Assembly (NCBI RefSeq): GCF_021654795.1
Contig: NZ_AP025344.1
Location: 6,200,501-6,264,500, forward strand
Source: Paenibacillus dendritiformis
GTDB lineage: Bacteria > Bacillota > Bacilli > Paenibacillales > Paenibacillaceae
Length of the DNA: 64,000 nucleotides
Reading direction: 5' to 3'
Positions 16,591 to 27,100 of the stretch are shown here, one piece after another. Numbering within the stretch: position 1 is the stretch's first letter; every line of letters starts with the position of its first letter. The translations under genes were made by a program, and so were the position numbers. Under the pieces are notes generated by a model that had not been told where the DNA came from, ran no database searches, and worked only from the letters and a program-made list of their open reading frames with translations.

Positions 16591-16996
16591 CAAATCGAAC
16601 TGCAAAAAGCCGGCGTGCCGAACATGGAATCGGGATAGACCACTCAAGGCCGAATACTTTTTGCATGAACGATGAAAAAGCGGGTACGTCATCCGCATTG
16701 CAAAATCGAACAACGCCACCATCGGCATGCTGTGTCCGATGGTTCCCGTAAGCTCCTCTCTTTTAACAAAGGCGGAAAAGGGCGGGCTGGAGGCGGCGGT
16801 TCACCCATTACAGCAAGCTGTACCGGCCCAGCTCGGAATCATGGCCTAGACGGAAGCCCTCTTGCCGGAGGGCTTCGCCGCCATCCTGCTACTGAATGCC
16901 GGCGCCATCGCTTATAATGAAAGAGGAACAGCTCATCCTGTACCTGGAACTGGAAACAGACACTCCTGAGTATAGACAGCGGAGGAGAAGACAGAC

Positions 16997-17689
16997 ATGA
17001 CTGAAACAGCAGATTGGAAAAACGGCGCCCGCGGGCAGAAATTTGTCGCTTCCTTCAGCGGAGGGAAAGACAGCACGCTGGCGCTATACAAAGCGATGGA
17101 GGTTGGTGAAGCCATTGGCCTGATCGTTATGCTGGAGGAAGAAGGGCAGCGCTCCCGCTCGCATGGCATGCCGCCCGAGGTGGTACAAGCCCAAGCGGAA
17201 GCTATCGGCTTGCCTGTATATACGGCCGCCACGAGTTGGGCGGATTATGAGAAGAACTTTATGATCCTGTTGGCCACAGCGAAAAGCGAAGGAGCGGAAG
17301 TGTTGGTCACCGGCGACCTGGATGTGCCCGCGCATGGCTGCTGGCATGACAGAGTAACGAAAAATGCGGGCCTAAAGCTGGGGATGCCCCTCTGGGAGAT
17401 GGATCATCTGGAAGCGGTCCGGCAGTTCATCGATCTCGGCTTCGTGACGATGCTGGTGACCGTGAATTTATCGTTAGGCATGCGGGAGGACGACCTGGGC
17501 CGAGTGCTGACCCACGAGTATGTGGAGGAGCTTCTCGCCCGCGGCATCGATCCTTGCGGAGAAGGCGGCGAGTTCCACACGACCGTCATCGACGGGCCAT
17601 TGTTCAGACAACCCATCCCCGTTCGCAAAGGCGAGATATTAAAAAACGGCGAATATGCGTTTTTGCCTTTGGAGCTGGACAAGCCTTGA
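16997..17689 (+). CDS. Dph6-related ATP pyrophosphatase
   Basis: A 230-residue protein with the PP-loop SGGKDS near residue 20 ('FVASFSGGKDSTLALYKAME') and the family block 'VTGDLDVPAHGCWHDRVTKN', ending with 'FHTTVIDGPLF'. It belongs to the diphthine-ammonia ligase (Dph6/MJ0570) superfamily of adenylating enzymes. Bacteria lack diphthamide, so the substrate here is different and unknown. The ATG follows GCGGAGGAGAAG. It stands alone. Confidence 0.88.
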   Translation: MTETADWKNGARGQKFVASFSGGKDSTLALYKAMEVGEAIGLIVMLEEEGQRSRSHGMPPEVVQAQAEAIGLPVYTAATSWADYEKNFMILLATAKSEGAEVLVTGDLDVPAHGCWHDRVTKNAGLKLGMPLWEMDHLEAVRQFIDLGFVTMLVTVNLSLGMREDDLGRVLTHEYVEELLARGIDPCGEGGEFHTTVIDGPLFRQPIPVRKGEILKNGEYAFLPLELDKP

Positions 17690-17705
17690 GACAAAACGGC
17701 CAGGC

Positions 17706-17745
17706 AAGCGGCTGCCCCCTGGAACCTGCCGAGAGGGAGCCGCTT
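17706..17745 (+). terminator. Terminator-like hairpin after the ATP pyrophosphatase
   Basis: Perfect 8-bp arms AAGCGGCT and AGCCGCTT lie around a 24-base loop, 17 bases after the stop codon. There is no strong T-run. Confidence 0.35.
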
Positions 17746-17936
17746 ATTCATGATTAGGGCCAGACGCATGAAGCACGAACGGGTTTTCCCAATTTGAGGC
17801 GATGGAAACCGCCCTACCACTCATTGGCCTCCATCATGTCTTCCGTTTTATCCCTCCCTTACGATAGGATTCAGCGGTCGACCGCTGTCCTTTCGTTAAA
17901 TCTTGTCGTCAAGCCGGTTACCGCGACTCCGTTCAC

Positions 17937-18155
17937 TCACCTTCCCCCATCCTCATGGGCACCGAAAATTTTGTTGGCCAACTCCGTAAACTTACCGCCC
18001 TTCACGATGGCTATGCCTTGTTCCTCGTCACCAAGAAGAAGCAGCGTGTCGCCGGGTTCAATTTCAAAGATCTCCCGCGCTTCCTTTGGAATGACGATTT
18101 TTCTTTTTCTCCGACTTTTGCTGCCCAAGCATATTAGCCTTTTTGGTCCTTTCAT
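17937..18155 (-). CDS. AbrB/MazE/SpoVT-type DNA-binding protein
   Basis: A 72-residue protein with one swapped-hairpin AbrB domain: 'RKIVIPKEAREIFEIEPGDT' followed by 'LLLLGDEEQGIAIVK'. It could be a transition-state-type regulator or the antitoxin of a toxin pair; no toxin gene is adjacent. The N-terminus before the domain is unusually basic (KSRRKRK). A GGGGGGTG site precedes the ATG. A perfect 16-bp palindrome (17872-17887) lies downstream. Confidence 0.85.
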   Translation of the reverse strand: MKGPKRLICLGSKSRRKRKIVIPKEAREIFEIEPGDTLLLLGDEEQGIAIVKGGKFTELANKIFGAHEDGGR

Positions 18156-18292
18156 GATTCACCCCCCAAAAAGTAAGATTAGTTAGTTAAGTATGTCTAA
18201 GTACACTTTGTATAACCAATACATTGGCTATGAAATCCAGGTTCTTATTTGGTTCGCGATCGGCCGGTCCGAGAACAAATTTTGGGGCAATA

Positions 18293-18321
18293 TTGTTTAC
18301 ATTCTCATAAAGACTTATAAT
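18293..18321 (+). promoter_or_regulatory. Candidate promoter of the hybrid kinase gene
   Basis: TTGTTT and TATAAT are separated by 17 bases. This predicts a leader of about 175 bases before the kinase start at 18505. Confidence 0.5.
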
Positions 18322-18397
18322 CAAAAGAATCAAGAATAACGCCTATTTCCATCCCTTGAATACCTAAATTTTACATAACTTCGGCAATGTTGCACTT

Positions 18398-18451
18398 AAC
18401 GGATGGTCTGCAACGAAATGATTATGGGCAGCAAATATCCGTTTTGCAGAC
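18398..18451 (+). promoter_or_regulatory. Interleaved inverted repeats in the kinase leader
   Basis: AACGGAT (18398) pairs with ATCCGTT (18437), and GTCTGCA (18406) pairs with TGCAGAC (18445). The two 7-bp stems are interleaved, so they form either a pseudoknot or two mutually exclusive hairpins. The second is followed by CACC and five T's, like an attenuator. No protein is encoded here. Confidence 0.4.
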
Positions 18452-18504
18452 ACCTTTTTATGGAACCATCCAATAGATTATTTTCGTAAAGGAATAAGTG
18501 CTAT

Positions 18505-21500
18505 ATGCTCCCACTCATTAAGCAACTGCCCAAAATAAATAATGTTTCCCCTGCCTATCGAAATATAGTCTTGCTCATCGTGATTTTCGGGGGTCTCCTC
18601 TCTCTGCGATGGGCGTGGTCCGAGTTCTTTTATACATCGGGAGAACAGCGGGCGGTAAATGGCGTGCTCGACCTGCGCGGTATCGATCTGGAGCAAGCTC
18701 CCCCTTTCTACATGGACGGCGAATGGCATTTCTATCCGAATCAATTTATATCTTTTCAGGATCTGCAGTCTGATGACAAACCGTATCGCAACATTCAGGT
18801 TCCGGGAGATTGGGGGAGCGCGATGAACCCGGCTTCCGGTACTTCGTACGGGTACGGAACGTACCGGCTGCGCATTCTGATCGATCCGCTGGAGGAGCCT
18901 GTCGCGCTCTGGCTCCAAGGGATTCAGGCTTCATCGCAAGTGGAGATAAACGGATCGGACAAATACGGCGTCGGGAAACCTGCCGCGGCCGAGAAAGATT
19001 ACTGGCCCAAAAGCGTCTCTTACACCGCTACCCACTCTGAGAAAGGAACAACGGAGCTTGAAGTGCTTATTCACGCGGCCAACTTCGATGAACCTTTTAA
19101 CGGCGGTCTTGTACGCTCGATTCGCTTCGGCTCTCAGGCCTCCATTGATTATGTGCGTTGGTATTCTATCGGATTTCAGCTAGTGACGTTCGTTGTGCTG
19201 CTGCTCCACGGGATGTATGCATGGATCCTGTACCTGTTCAACCGCCAAGAACGGGCTTTGCTCATTACGTTTCTGTTAATGCTGACCGTCGGCATCGCGG
19301 TACTGATCGGTCATGACAACGTGCTGCAAATATGGCTTCCGATCAACTATACGTGGGCAATCAAGATCAAGTTGATCGCTCTCCTGTGGCAAAACTATTT
19401 TATCCTTGTTATTTTCAGAAGATTTGCTTCGGCTTCTTCGGGGAACGTATGGCTGAGGGCATACACCGCGGCAATCGTTGGCTTTACCGGGTTTCTGCTT
19501 GCCGCGCCCGCTTCATGGGTATACGGCGCAGTGCATTTCAACCTGTTTATTGCCTTTTATCTCTTTTCGTTCGCTTGGTTTTTTTATATCGTAGGAACGA
19601 TGATCTTCAGAAAGCAGGGCGACAAGGACGTCGTGTTTCTGCTGCTCTCCGCAGCGGGTATGATCTCCAACTTACTATGGGGCATCCTGGAGTCGGTTCA
19701 AGAGGTTACGACCGTCTACTATCTCATCGATATTCTGGTGGCCATTATCGGATTTTCCACGTATTGGTTCAAAAAATATATCCATAATGCCAAGGAGAAC
19801 GCCAAGCTGAACGAACAGCTCAAGGAAGCCGATCAGCTGAAAGACCAATTCCTGGCCAATACGTCGCATGAACTGAGAACGCCGCTTCACGGGATTATGA
19901 ATATCGCTCAGACCGTGGTAACGAAAGAGAAGGAAAAGATGAATGCAAGCAGCGTGAAAGATATGGAGCTGCTGATCACGATCAGCCGCCGCATGTCGCA
20001 TATGCTTGGCGATCTGCTCGATATCGCGCTTCTCAAGGAGCACCGCGTCGTGCTGCAGCAAGAGCCGCTGCGGATTCAATCGCTCGTTCCCGGCGTCATC
20101 GCGATGCTGAAATTTCTGACCGAAGGCAAGCCCGTCCAACTCCAGATGGATATCGACGAATCGCTGCCTCCCGTAATGGGGGATGAGAAAAGGCTTGTGC
20201 AAATTTTGTACAACTTATTGCATAACGCCCTCAAATATACGACGGAGGGAACGATCACCGTCTCCGCCCGGACGAGGGGCAAGAATGCCGTCATTCTGGT
20301 CTCCGACACCGGGGTCGGCATGGATGAGGAGACCCAGGCGCGCGTGTTCCTCCCTTATGAGCAGGGCTCTCCCGGCATCAGCGATGGGAGAGGCATTGGA
20401 CTGGGCTTGAGCATTTGCAAGCAACTGGTGGAATTGCACGGCGGCACCTTGAACGTTCGCTCCGAGCTGGGCAAGGGCTCCGTCTTTAGCTTCACTCTGC
20501 CATTGGCTGACCGATCGCCGTTCCCGCCGTCGCAAGGCCCTGCTTACCCCGATCAGCGTACCGTCGGGACCAGAGTCGAGCCGGTTGGGTTTACCTCGGC
20601 CAATCCGACAAGCGGGGAATTGGCGGCCACCGTACCGATCCCGCCGCTGTTGCCGGACGGGAACGTTCATATTCTTGCCGTGGATGACGATCCGGTCAAC
20701 CTGAATGTGCTTGTTGGGATACTGTCGACGGAACCGTATACGGTCACCACCGTCCAATCGGCCCGCGAAGTATTGGAGCTGCTGGGAACACAGCAATGGG
20801 ATTTGCTGATTGCCGATGTCATGATGCCGCACATGTCGGGCTATGAGCTGACGCAGCGAGTAAGGGAGCACTATTCCGTGTCCGAGCTTCCGATCCTGCT
20901 GCTCACCGCCCGAAGTCAGCCAGCGGACATCTACACCGGTTTCTCGGCCGGAGCCAACGATTACGTGACCAAGCCCGTAGACGCGCTCGAGCTGAAATCC
21001 CGCATCAAAGCGCTGACTACATTGAAGCAATCCATTAATGAAAGATTGCGCATGGAGGCGGCTTATCTGCAAGCGCAGATCCAGCCTCATTTTCTGTTCA
21101 ACACGCTGAACTCGCTGATGGCGCTAAGCGTAATTGATACGCAAAAAATGCGCAGGCTGGGGAATGCGTTCGCCTCCTTTTTACGAATTAGCTTCGACTA
21201 CCTCAACACGGGGGAACTGGTCGAACTGTCGCGTGAATTGGATCTGGTCGAAGCCTACTTATACATTGAGAAAGAGCGGTTCGGAGACCGGTTGTCTATC
21301 GTCCGGGAGATTGAGCCCGGCATCGACGCGCTCCTCCCGCCTCTCTCCATTCAGCCGCTGGTCGAGAATGCCGTCAAGCATGGCCTTCTCAGCCGCAATG
21401 AAGGCGGCACGATTCAGCTTCGGATAACTCGCGGAGATGGGTTCACGCGGATTGAAGTCACAGACAACGGCAACGGGATGGAACCAGACAGGGTGGCCCA

Positions 21501-21654
21501 TCTGCTGAGTCCGACCCTGAAGGGGAAGGGCGGAATCGGGCTCGCCAATACGAACCGAAGATTGATTCAATTGTACGGCCGCGGCTTGTCTATTGTCAGC
21601 CAGCCGAATGAGGGAACAACCGTATCGTTTGTCATTCCGGATCAACATCAGTAA
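18505..21654 (+). CDS. Hybrid sensor kinase with two kinase modules and 7TMR-DISM sensor
   Basis: A 1049-residue membrane signalling protein. In order: one membrane segment, an extracellular beta-rich 7TMR-DISM-like domain (about 50-205), a seven-helix 7TMR-DISM membrane region (about 213-425), HisKA with 'SHELRTPLHGIMN' (His near 456), HATPase with 'LYNLLHNALKYTTEG' and 'GIGLGLSICKQLV', a linker, and a receiver domain with Asp near 770 (LLIADVMMPHMSGYE). A second, YesM/LytS-type kinase follows ('QAQIQPHFLFNTLNSLMA' near 856 and a second ATPase domain with 'PLVENAVKHGLL'). Two different kinase cores in one chain suggest an internal relay. The partner regulator is not adjacent. Confidence 0.92.
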   Translation: MLPLIKQLPKINNVSPAYRNIVLLIVIFGGLLSLRWAWSEFFYTSGEQRAVNGVLDLRGIDLEQAPPFYMDGEWHFYPNQFISFQDLQSDDKPYRNIQVPGDWGSAMNPASGTSYGYGTYRLRILIDPLEEPVALWLQGIQASSQVEINGSDKYGVGKPAAAEKDYWPKSVSYTATHSEKGTTELEVLIHAANFDEPFNGGLVRSIRFGSQASIDYVRWYSIGFQLVTFVVLLLHGMYAWILYLFNRQERALLITFLLMLTVGIAVLIGHDNVLQIWLPINYTWAIKIKLIALLWQNYFILVIFRRFASASSGNVWLRAYTAAIVGFTGFLLAAPASWVYGAVHFNLFIAFYLFSFAWFFYIVGTMIFRKQGDKDVVFLLLSAAGMISNLLWGILESVQEVTTVYYLIDILVAIIGFSTYWFKKYIHNAKENAKLNEQLKEADQLKDQFLANTSHELRTPLHGIMNIAQTVVTKEKEKMNASSVKDMELLITISRRMSHMLGDLLDIALLKEHRVVLQQEPLRIQSLVPGVIAMLKFLTEGKPVQLQMDIDESLPPVMGDEKRLVQILYNLLHNALKYTTEGTITVSARTRGKNAVILVSDTGVGMDEETQARVFLPYEQGSPGISDGRGIGLGLSICKQLVELHGGTLNVRSELGKGSVFSFTLPLADRSPFPPSQGPAYPDQRTVGTRVEPVGFTSANPTSGELAATVPIPPLLPDGNVHILAVDDDPVNLNVLVGILSTEPYTVTTVQSAREVLELLGTQQWDLLIADVMMPHMSGYELTQRVREHYSVSELPILLLTARSQPADIYTGFSAGANDYVTKPVDALELKSRIKALTTLKQSINERLRMEAAYLQAQIQPHFLFNTLNSLMALSVIDTQKMRRLGNAFASFLRISFDYLNTGELVELSRELDLVEAYLYIEKERFGDRLSIVREIEPGIDALLPPLSIQPLVENAVKHGLLSRNEGGTIQLRITRGDGFTRIEVTDNGNGMEPDRVAHLLSPTLKGKGGIGLANTNRRLIQLYGRGLSIVSQPNEGTTVSFVIPDQHQ

Positions 21655-21768
21655 TAATCTATAAGAAGCCAGTCATGAAGCGTTCCCGGTCTAAGGCAGG
21701 CCGGGGACATCGGAGCTGGTTTGCCTTGCGCTGCAAGCTTTGATAACGAGGAGGTACCACACGATCTG

Positions 21769-22830
21769 ATGATCAAACAATTATTAAAGTGGCTGGCCTG
21801 GGTCGTGCTCACCCCCATTGCTGCGCTTGCCATTTTTCTCATCTATATGACCGCAGCGGATGATAAGCCCCCTGCTCAAGTCGAGCTTCCAACCAACAAT
21901 AACACTGGCTCTACGCTGAAGCGGGGCCAGCCGTTCACCGTCACGACATTCAATCTCGGCTACGCCGGTCTCGACCAAGGACAGGACTTCTTCATGGACG
22001 GCGGAACGATGTCCCGCTCCCGCAGCAAGGAACAGACGGAAGCGAACCTGAGCGCTATGGCCGATTTTCTAAAGGACACCCGATCCGATCTGTATATCCT
22101 GCAGGAAGTAGACGTTCATTCTTCACGCAGCCATCATATTAATCAGGTTCAGATGATTAGCGACAGCCTGCCGGAGTACAGCAGCACCTTCGCCTATAAC
22201 TATAAGGTGGCATGGGTTCCCGTGCCGCTGACCCATCCGATGGGCGCGGTGCAGAGCGGCTTGCTGACGTTATCGAAGTTCCACAGCCGCTCTCACACCC
22301 GCTTCGATCTGCCGGGCAAAGAGAGCTGGCCAGTGCAGCTCTTTGAACTGGATCGCGCATTTATCGAGAGCCGCTTCCCCGTCGATAACGGTAAAGAGCT
22401 CGTGCTGATTAACCTGCATTTATCGGCCTTCGACAAGGGCGGCACCATCCGCAAACAACAGCTTGATTTTCTGGGAGAATATATACAGCAAGAAATGGAG
22501 AAGGACAACTACCTCATCCTCGGCGGCGATTGGAACCACGCCTTGCCGGGAACCGACCACCGCCGCTTTCCGTCGCGGCAGGAATGGCCGCAGTGGCTGC
22601 AGCCCTTCCCGGACACCTTCGCTCCGGCTGGTTTCCAATGGGCGGTGGACCCGGGCACGCCCTCCGTCCGCACGCTGGACAGCGCGTATCGGCCAGGGAT
22701 TACCTTCCTCGCGGTCATCGACGGCTTCCTCGTCTCTCCGAATGTCGAAATCGCCGCTGTGACCGGACACGCTCTGAACTTCGAGAACAGTGACCATAAT
22801 CCGGTGACCGGAAGGTTTATATTGAAATAA
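21769..22830 (+). CDS. Endonuclease/exonuclease/phosphatase family protein
   Basis: A 353-residue protein anchored by an N-terminal membrane segment (LLKWLAWVVLTPIAALAIFL), with the catalytic domain outside. The EEP motifs are all visible: 'TFNLGYAG', 'LQEVDVHSSRS', 'INLHLSAF', 'LGGDWNHALPG' and 'NSDHNPVTGRF'. The substrate may be a phosphodiester in lipid or nucleic acid. The ATG at 21769 gives the expected N-terminus, although the best ribosome site (GAGGAGG) is 14 bases upstream, which is rather far. Confidence 0.88.
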   Translation: MIKQLLKWLAWVVLTPIAALAIFLIYMTAADDKPPAQVELPTNNNTGSTLKRGQPFTVTTFNLGYAGLDQGQDFFMDGGTMSRSRSKEQTEANLSAMADFLKDTRSDLYILQEVDVHSSRSHHINQVQMISDSLPEYSSTFAYNYKVAWVPVPLTHPMGAVQSGLLTLSKFHSRSHTRFDLPGKESWPVQLFELDRAFIESRFPVDNGKELVLINLHLSAFDKGGTIRKQQLDFLGEYIQQEMEKDNYLILGGDWNHALPGTDHRRFPSRQEWPQWLQPFPDTFAPAGFQWAVDPGTPSVRTLDSAYRPGITFLAVIDGFLVSPNVEIAAVTGHALNFENSDHNPVTGRFILK

Positions 22831-22845
22831 GCCGGACGCCAAGAG

Positions 22846-22883
22846 AGCCAGCGCCTCTGATTGTCGGAGATGCTGGCTTTTTT
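22846..22883 (+). terminator. Terminator of the EEP gene
   Basis: Arms AGCCAGC and GCTGGCT lie around a 19-base loop with a six-base T-run, 16 bases past the stop codon. Confidence 0.8.
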
Positions 22884-23105
22884 GTGGTTGCTGCGATTTT
22901 CCGTCATTAGAGTGAGTGATTCTCCTATGTATTCGACAACGGTTTCGCGCTGCAGTCGCATTTATCGTTTCTCTGTGTATTAAAATACGGTCTGGGTAAG
23001 CACTATTTTAGCATCGTGTGTGCGTGTCGTGCTGATCGTCCTCCGATCGATTAGGGCTCTACAGGAGAAGATGCGTTCAAGCCGGAACAGGCCCCAGACA
23101 CCAGC

Positions 23106-23296
23106 CGGAAATGATGCAAAAATACAGGATTCTACAGCGGCGGAATATTTGAAAACGCAATCCTGCAAAAATGCAGGAATTTCACTCAATTTCGCCTGAA
23201 TAGGTCGCAGTTTGAGGAAATTGATGCAGCTGTGCAGCAATTTCGTTATATTTTCGTTGGTTCAACTTAAAATGCTGCACTTTTGCAGGAACTGGA
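23106..23296. repeat. Hairpin-unit array, copy D (four units)
   Basis: Four units of the dispersed hairpin family start near 23106, 23157, 23216 and 23269 (spacing 51-59). The second (AATCCTGCA, then TGCAGGAATTTC) is a near-perfect hairpin. The surrounding gap from 22884 to 23518 holds no supported gene. Confidence 0.6.
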
Positions 23297-23518
23297 GGCT
23301 TTCGCTTGGCGCTGTCCTGCTTCTTGGCAACGTTATCCCATTGCCCTGTACAGCGCGCTTCTTGGCGCTAAGCTGCGATAGTGCGGCCCATTGAGCGTGT
23401 TTAGGGGGCTTTGTTGCGTTTCCCCTTGAGTCCGATTAGGCCTTTCATTCGCTTGGCAGCAATATGTTAGCCCGCCCCAAGCCGCTGTATACTCTCCTGC
23501 CAGAACTGTGCGCATGAT

Positions 23519-23555
23519 AAAAAAGGCCACCGCATCTCCTTCCAAGCAGTGGCCT
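23519..23555 (-). terminator. Second terminator downstream of the small membrane protein gene
   Basis: Arms AGGCCAC and GTGGCCT with a T-run on the minus strand, about 20 bases beyond the nearer terminator. Confidence 0.5.
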
Positions 23556-23572
23556 CCATACTGCCGAGGAAC

Positions 23573-23594
23573 AAAAAAACCGCATCCCCGCGGT
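23573..23594 (-). terminator. Terminator of the small membrane protein gene
   Basis: A short GC stem (ACCGC / GCGGT) followed on the minus strand by seven T's, 38 bases past the stop codon. Confidence 0.65.
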
Positions 23595-23631
23595 CTTTTG
23601 TTGGTTTCACATATGTATAGATAATCCGCTA

Positions 23632-23952
23632 CTATATTCTTACCGCCTGAGCCATGATGCCTTTTGCCTGCAGCGCAGCTTCCGTTTCCGCATTGGCTGG
23701 GCGGTAACCCTTCTCCATCAGTTCTCTAATGTACATCTTGTTGTAAATGAATGAAAAAATAATACCCGGAATCCATGCTCCCAAACCAAGGGTAAAGAGA
23801 CCAAATAGAACTGCACAAATAAACATAATAGCAGCCCATTTCAGATCTCCGCGGAACAGCGCAGGAAAAAATCCGAAAAAGAAAGTGGTCCAACTAAATC
23901 CGAGTTTCACATTCTTGGCAGCGCCTTGCGCATTAACTAACTGTACATGCAT
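23632..23952 (-). CDS. Small membrane protein (DUF2628/HrgC-like)
   Basis: A 106-residue protein with two to three hydrophobic stretches ('FSWTTFFFGFFPALFRGDLK' then 'WAAIMFICAVLFGLFTLGLG') and a C-terminal 'FIYNKMYIRELMEKGYRPAN'. This is the typical form of the small DUF2628-like family, of unknown function. It is monocistronic with two terminators in tandem. An upstream ribosome site is weak (GGGGGGAT). Confidence 0.75.
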   Translation of the reverse strand: MHVQLVNAQGAAKNVKLGFSWTTFFFGFFPALFRGDLKWAAIMFICAVLFGLFTLGLGAWIPGIIFSFIYNKMYIRELMEKGYRPANAETEAALQAKGIMAQAVRI

Positions 23953-24132
23953 CGATTATCCCCCCGCATTGAAATATCTGACAACCGTCACAATTATAGC
24001 TGTGAGCGCTAACTTTGTCGAGGAATTATTTTCCTTTTCACAAAATTAAAAATGTTCCTATTTTCTTCAACTCTATACGCGCAGAGATTGGAACCACTCC
24101 TTACGGGACTCGATTATACCCGATTCCCCTTC

Positions 24133-24159
24133 AGGAGAAGCCATGATCTGGCTTCTCCT
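24133..24159 (-). terminator. Perfect hairpin after the P450 gene
   Basis: Perfect 11-bp arms AGGAGAAGCCA and TGGCTTCTCCT lie around a five-base loop, 25 bases past the stop codon. It lacks a T-run on the minus strand but probably protects or ends the transcript. Confidence 0.5.
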
Positions 24160-24183
24160 GCGTGGGAGCACCGGCCGAATCAT

Positions 24184-27100
24184 CTATATCCCCGCCCAGA
24201 CATCTTTCGCATACCTTCCGGACGTCTGCAGATTGCCCAGCCAGTTGACCGCTTCTTGTTCATCCACCCCGTGGATATCCTGATAAGCCTTCTTCAGTTC
24301 GTTCTCTACATCTGGAGCCATTTTACTGCCGTCTCCACATACGTAAAGCCGCCCTCCGCCGTCGAGAATGCGGATGATTTCTTCTGCATTCTTCGCCATC
24401 AGTTGCTGGACATAGGTTTTGGGCACACCTTCCTTGCGAGAAAAAGCCGTATGAAGCATAACGACTCCATCCCTTTCATATTGTTCAAGCTCATCACGGT
24501 AAAGATAGTCCGCTTCGTTCCTGCAGCCAAAGTAAAGATGGGCTTCTCCCAGCGCTTGTCCTTCCCGCTTCATTATAGCGCGGGCTTGCAGAAAACCGCG
24601 GAATGGCGCTACTCCCGTCCCCGGACCTACCATGATAATCGGAGTCTGCGGATCTTCGGGGAGTTGGAATCCGGAAGCCGGCGTTCGGACGAACATGACA
24701 ATATCGTCTCCCGGCCTGCGGTCCGCCAAGTAATTCGAGGCCACGCCAAGATATTCGCCTCGTCCGCGCCAAGCCTGCCCTCGGACGACCCCAACCGTAA
24801 TGCTGGCGCGTTCCTGGTCCATCCGCGGGGAGCTGGATATCGAATAATATCGCGGTTTAAGCGGAGGCAGAAGCTCCACGAACTTCTCGAACGGGATCTC
24901 GCACGCTTCGTATTTTTCAACAAGATCCAGCATCGTAATCCGCTTCTTCAAGACTTGCTCTTCATATGTCCCCTCCTCTAGCAACGCTTCCAATTCACGC
25001 TTATGTGGAGGACACACCGTGAAAGCGGCCACTTCGCGGATTTGGGCCCGAGTTGCGGCTTCTTGCACCTCTACGCTATGGCTTAGCAGATCAAGAAGAG
25101 AGATTGGCCGCTCTAAAGGCAGATGGGATGCACTGGCTCCGCTTGCAGTCAAAATCACTTGATCTTTTTCACGCAAACCAAACCGCCGCAAAATGCGATC
25201 GATAGGGTCCTTGCGGTTGCTTGGAAAAACTCCAAGGTGATCGCCCTCCTGATAGGTCATCCCATCCGGCAATTCAATCTCGATATGGCGTGTGCTTCGT
25301 TCGCTGCCAGGCTGCTGCAGTTCCCGATTGGCCGCGATTGTTGCATGAACCGCTTCATACGCTTGGGCGAGCGGAGTTTCCGTCAAGCCGCTTACATACT
25401 GAATGCTGAGTGTGCTCCGTTCTTTTTCCGCATTTTCATTCAATTTTAAATCGAATGTCTTCATCGCATCGGCCCACATTTGACTTTTCCATGCTTCGAG
25501 TTGCTTTTCAAAGTCACCGCTTGCATCGGCCTCCCCGCGAAGGGAAAATCTCGTCGCTCCTTTCTCGGCTAGCTGTTCATCAATGAACCTCGGGACCGCT
25601 TGATACGTGGCCGCCCAATTGTGGTCCCCGCAACCAAATACGGCATAGCGAACCCCGCGAAGCTCACCCGGCTCGACCTGTTCCAACCATTGCACAAACT
25701 GTTTCGCATTGTTGGGCGGCTTCCCGTTATACGAAGAGGTGATGATGATCAGGGCGCCTTCCTCCGGCAGTTTGCCTAACCGGTCATCAAGGGTTGCCGC
25801 CTCGCTTCGGATGCCGTGCAACCGGGCAAGATCCGCCAGTTCTTTGGCAATCCGCTCGGCTGTTCCCATATCTGAACCGTAGAGAACGAGCAAAGGCCGA
25901 TTATGGACGCCGATGATGGAGGCCGCCTCTCTTTTATTTTCCGGGCCAGGATCACCGTCAAGGTTGCTCTCCGGTTGGATGGGATACGGATTGGCGAGTT
26001 TTTTGTCTCGTAATTGCACACGGATTTTGAAGTCGGCCGGTTTCAGTGTCAGGGTTTGCTTTACTCTCAACTGATAGTTCAAATGATCCGTCAGTTCAAA
26101 GTGCTGAAGGATCAATCCGAGAACTAACGCCGCTTCGTGAAGCGCAAATTGCATCCCGATGCAAGCCCGTTGGCCATTCCCGAACGGTTTATAGGCATGG
26201 TTGGGAACTGTGGCGGGGTCTTCAAACCGTTCCGGCCGGAAGATCTCCGCATCCTCCCCCCATGCTCCCTTATCGCGATGAAGCTTGGGCAAAATAATGG
26301 AAACGGCTTCCCCTTTTTTGATGGGATATTTCCCTCCAATCACGGTGTCTTCCTTGGCGAAAAGACTAAATTGGGGAGCAGTCGGCCATAAGCGCAAAGC
26401 TTCATTTAAAATCATGCGCACATATTTCAGCTTCAGAACCTGCTCATACGTAGGCAACGGGCCGGTCAATACTTCATCCACTTCTCTGTATGCCTTTTTG
26501 AGAACCTCCGGGTTCTTCAATAAAAAGTAAATCGCAAACGACAGCAACCCGCTTGTCGTTTCATGACCCGCGATCAGGAACGTAATAATTTGAAACCGAA
26601 TATTTTGATCATCCAGTGGTTGTCCCGTCTCAGGATCCTTGGCGGTCAGCATTCTGGCTAGTAGATCCGTTCCTCCCTGATCCCCGCTTGCTTTACGCTC
26701 GGCGATAATTTTATCGACTAAGGAGAACATCGACTGAATATCGCGCTCGTACTGACGTCTGGTGATTAACATCAGCTTGTTTTGAAGCGGCAAACGGCTG
26801 CTATAATGCATGGCCTCATCCAGAGCCCGAACCATACTGACGATAAAAGGATTAGGGGTTTCTCGATAGAAACTATTGAAACGATAGTCAAATCCGCATA
26901 AGCCAATGGTGTCCAGCGTGAGCCGCGTCATATCGTCCGGAACGTCGATACTTTCATCCGGATTCAAGCGGGCCCATTTTTGGACAAGCTGCAAAGCGAT
27001 GTCCAGCATCCTGTCATGATACCCCTTCATGGCTTGCAGGCTGAAGGAAGGCATCAGAATGTGATGCGCTTTTTGCCAATTGGGTTCGTCCGTTAGACTG

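Noticed and set aside
16727..16970. Peptide-like stretches upstream of the ATP pyrophosphatase (LTKAEKGGLEAAVHPLQQAV, TEALLPEGFAAILLLNAGAI)
   Set aside because: They are interrupted by a TAG, no homologue comes to mind, and the second is simply the in-frame upstream extension of the next gene.
17872..17887. Perfect 16-bp palindrome CAGCGGTCGACCGCTG
   Set aside because: No T-run and not placed at a promoter. It could be a binding site, but nothing else supports it.
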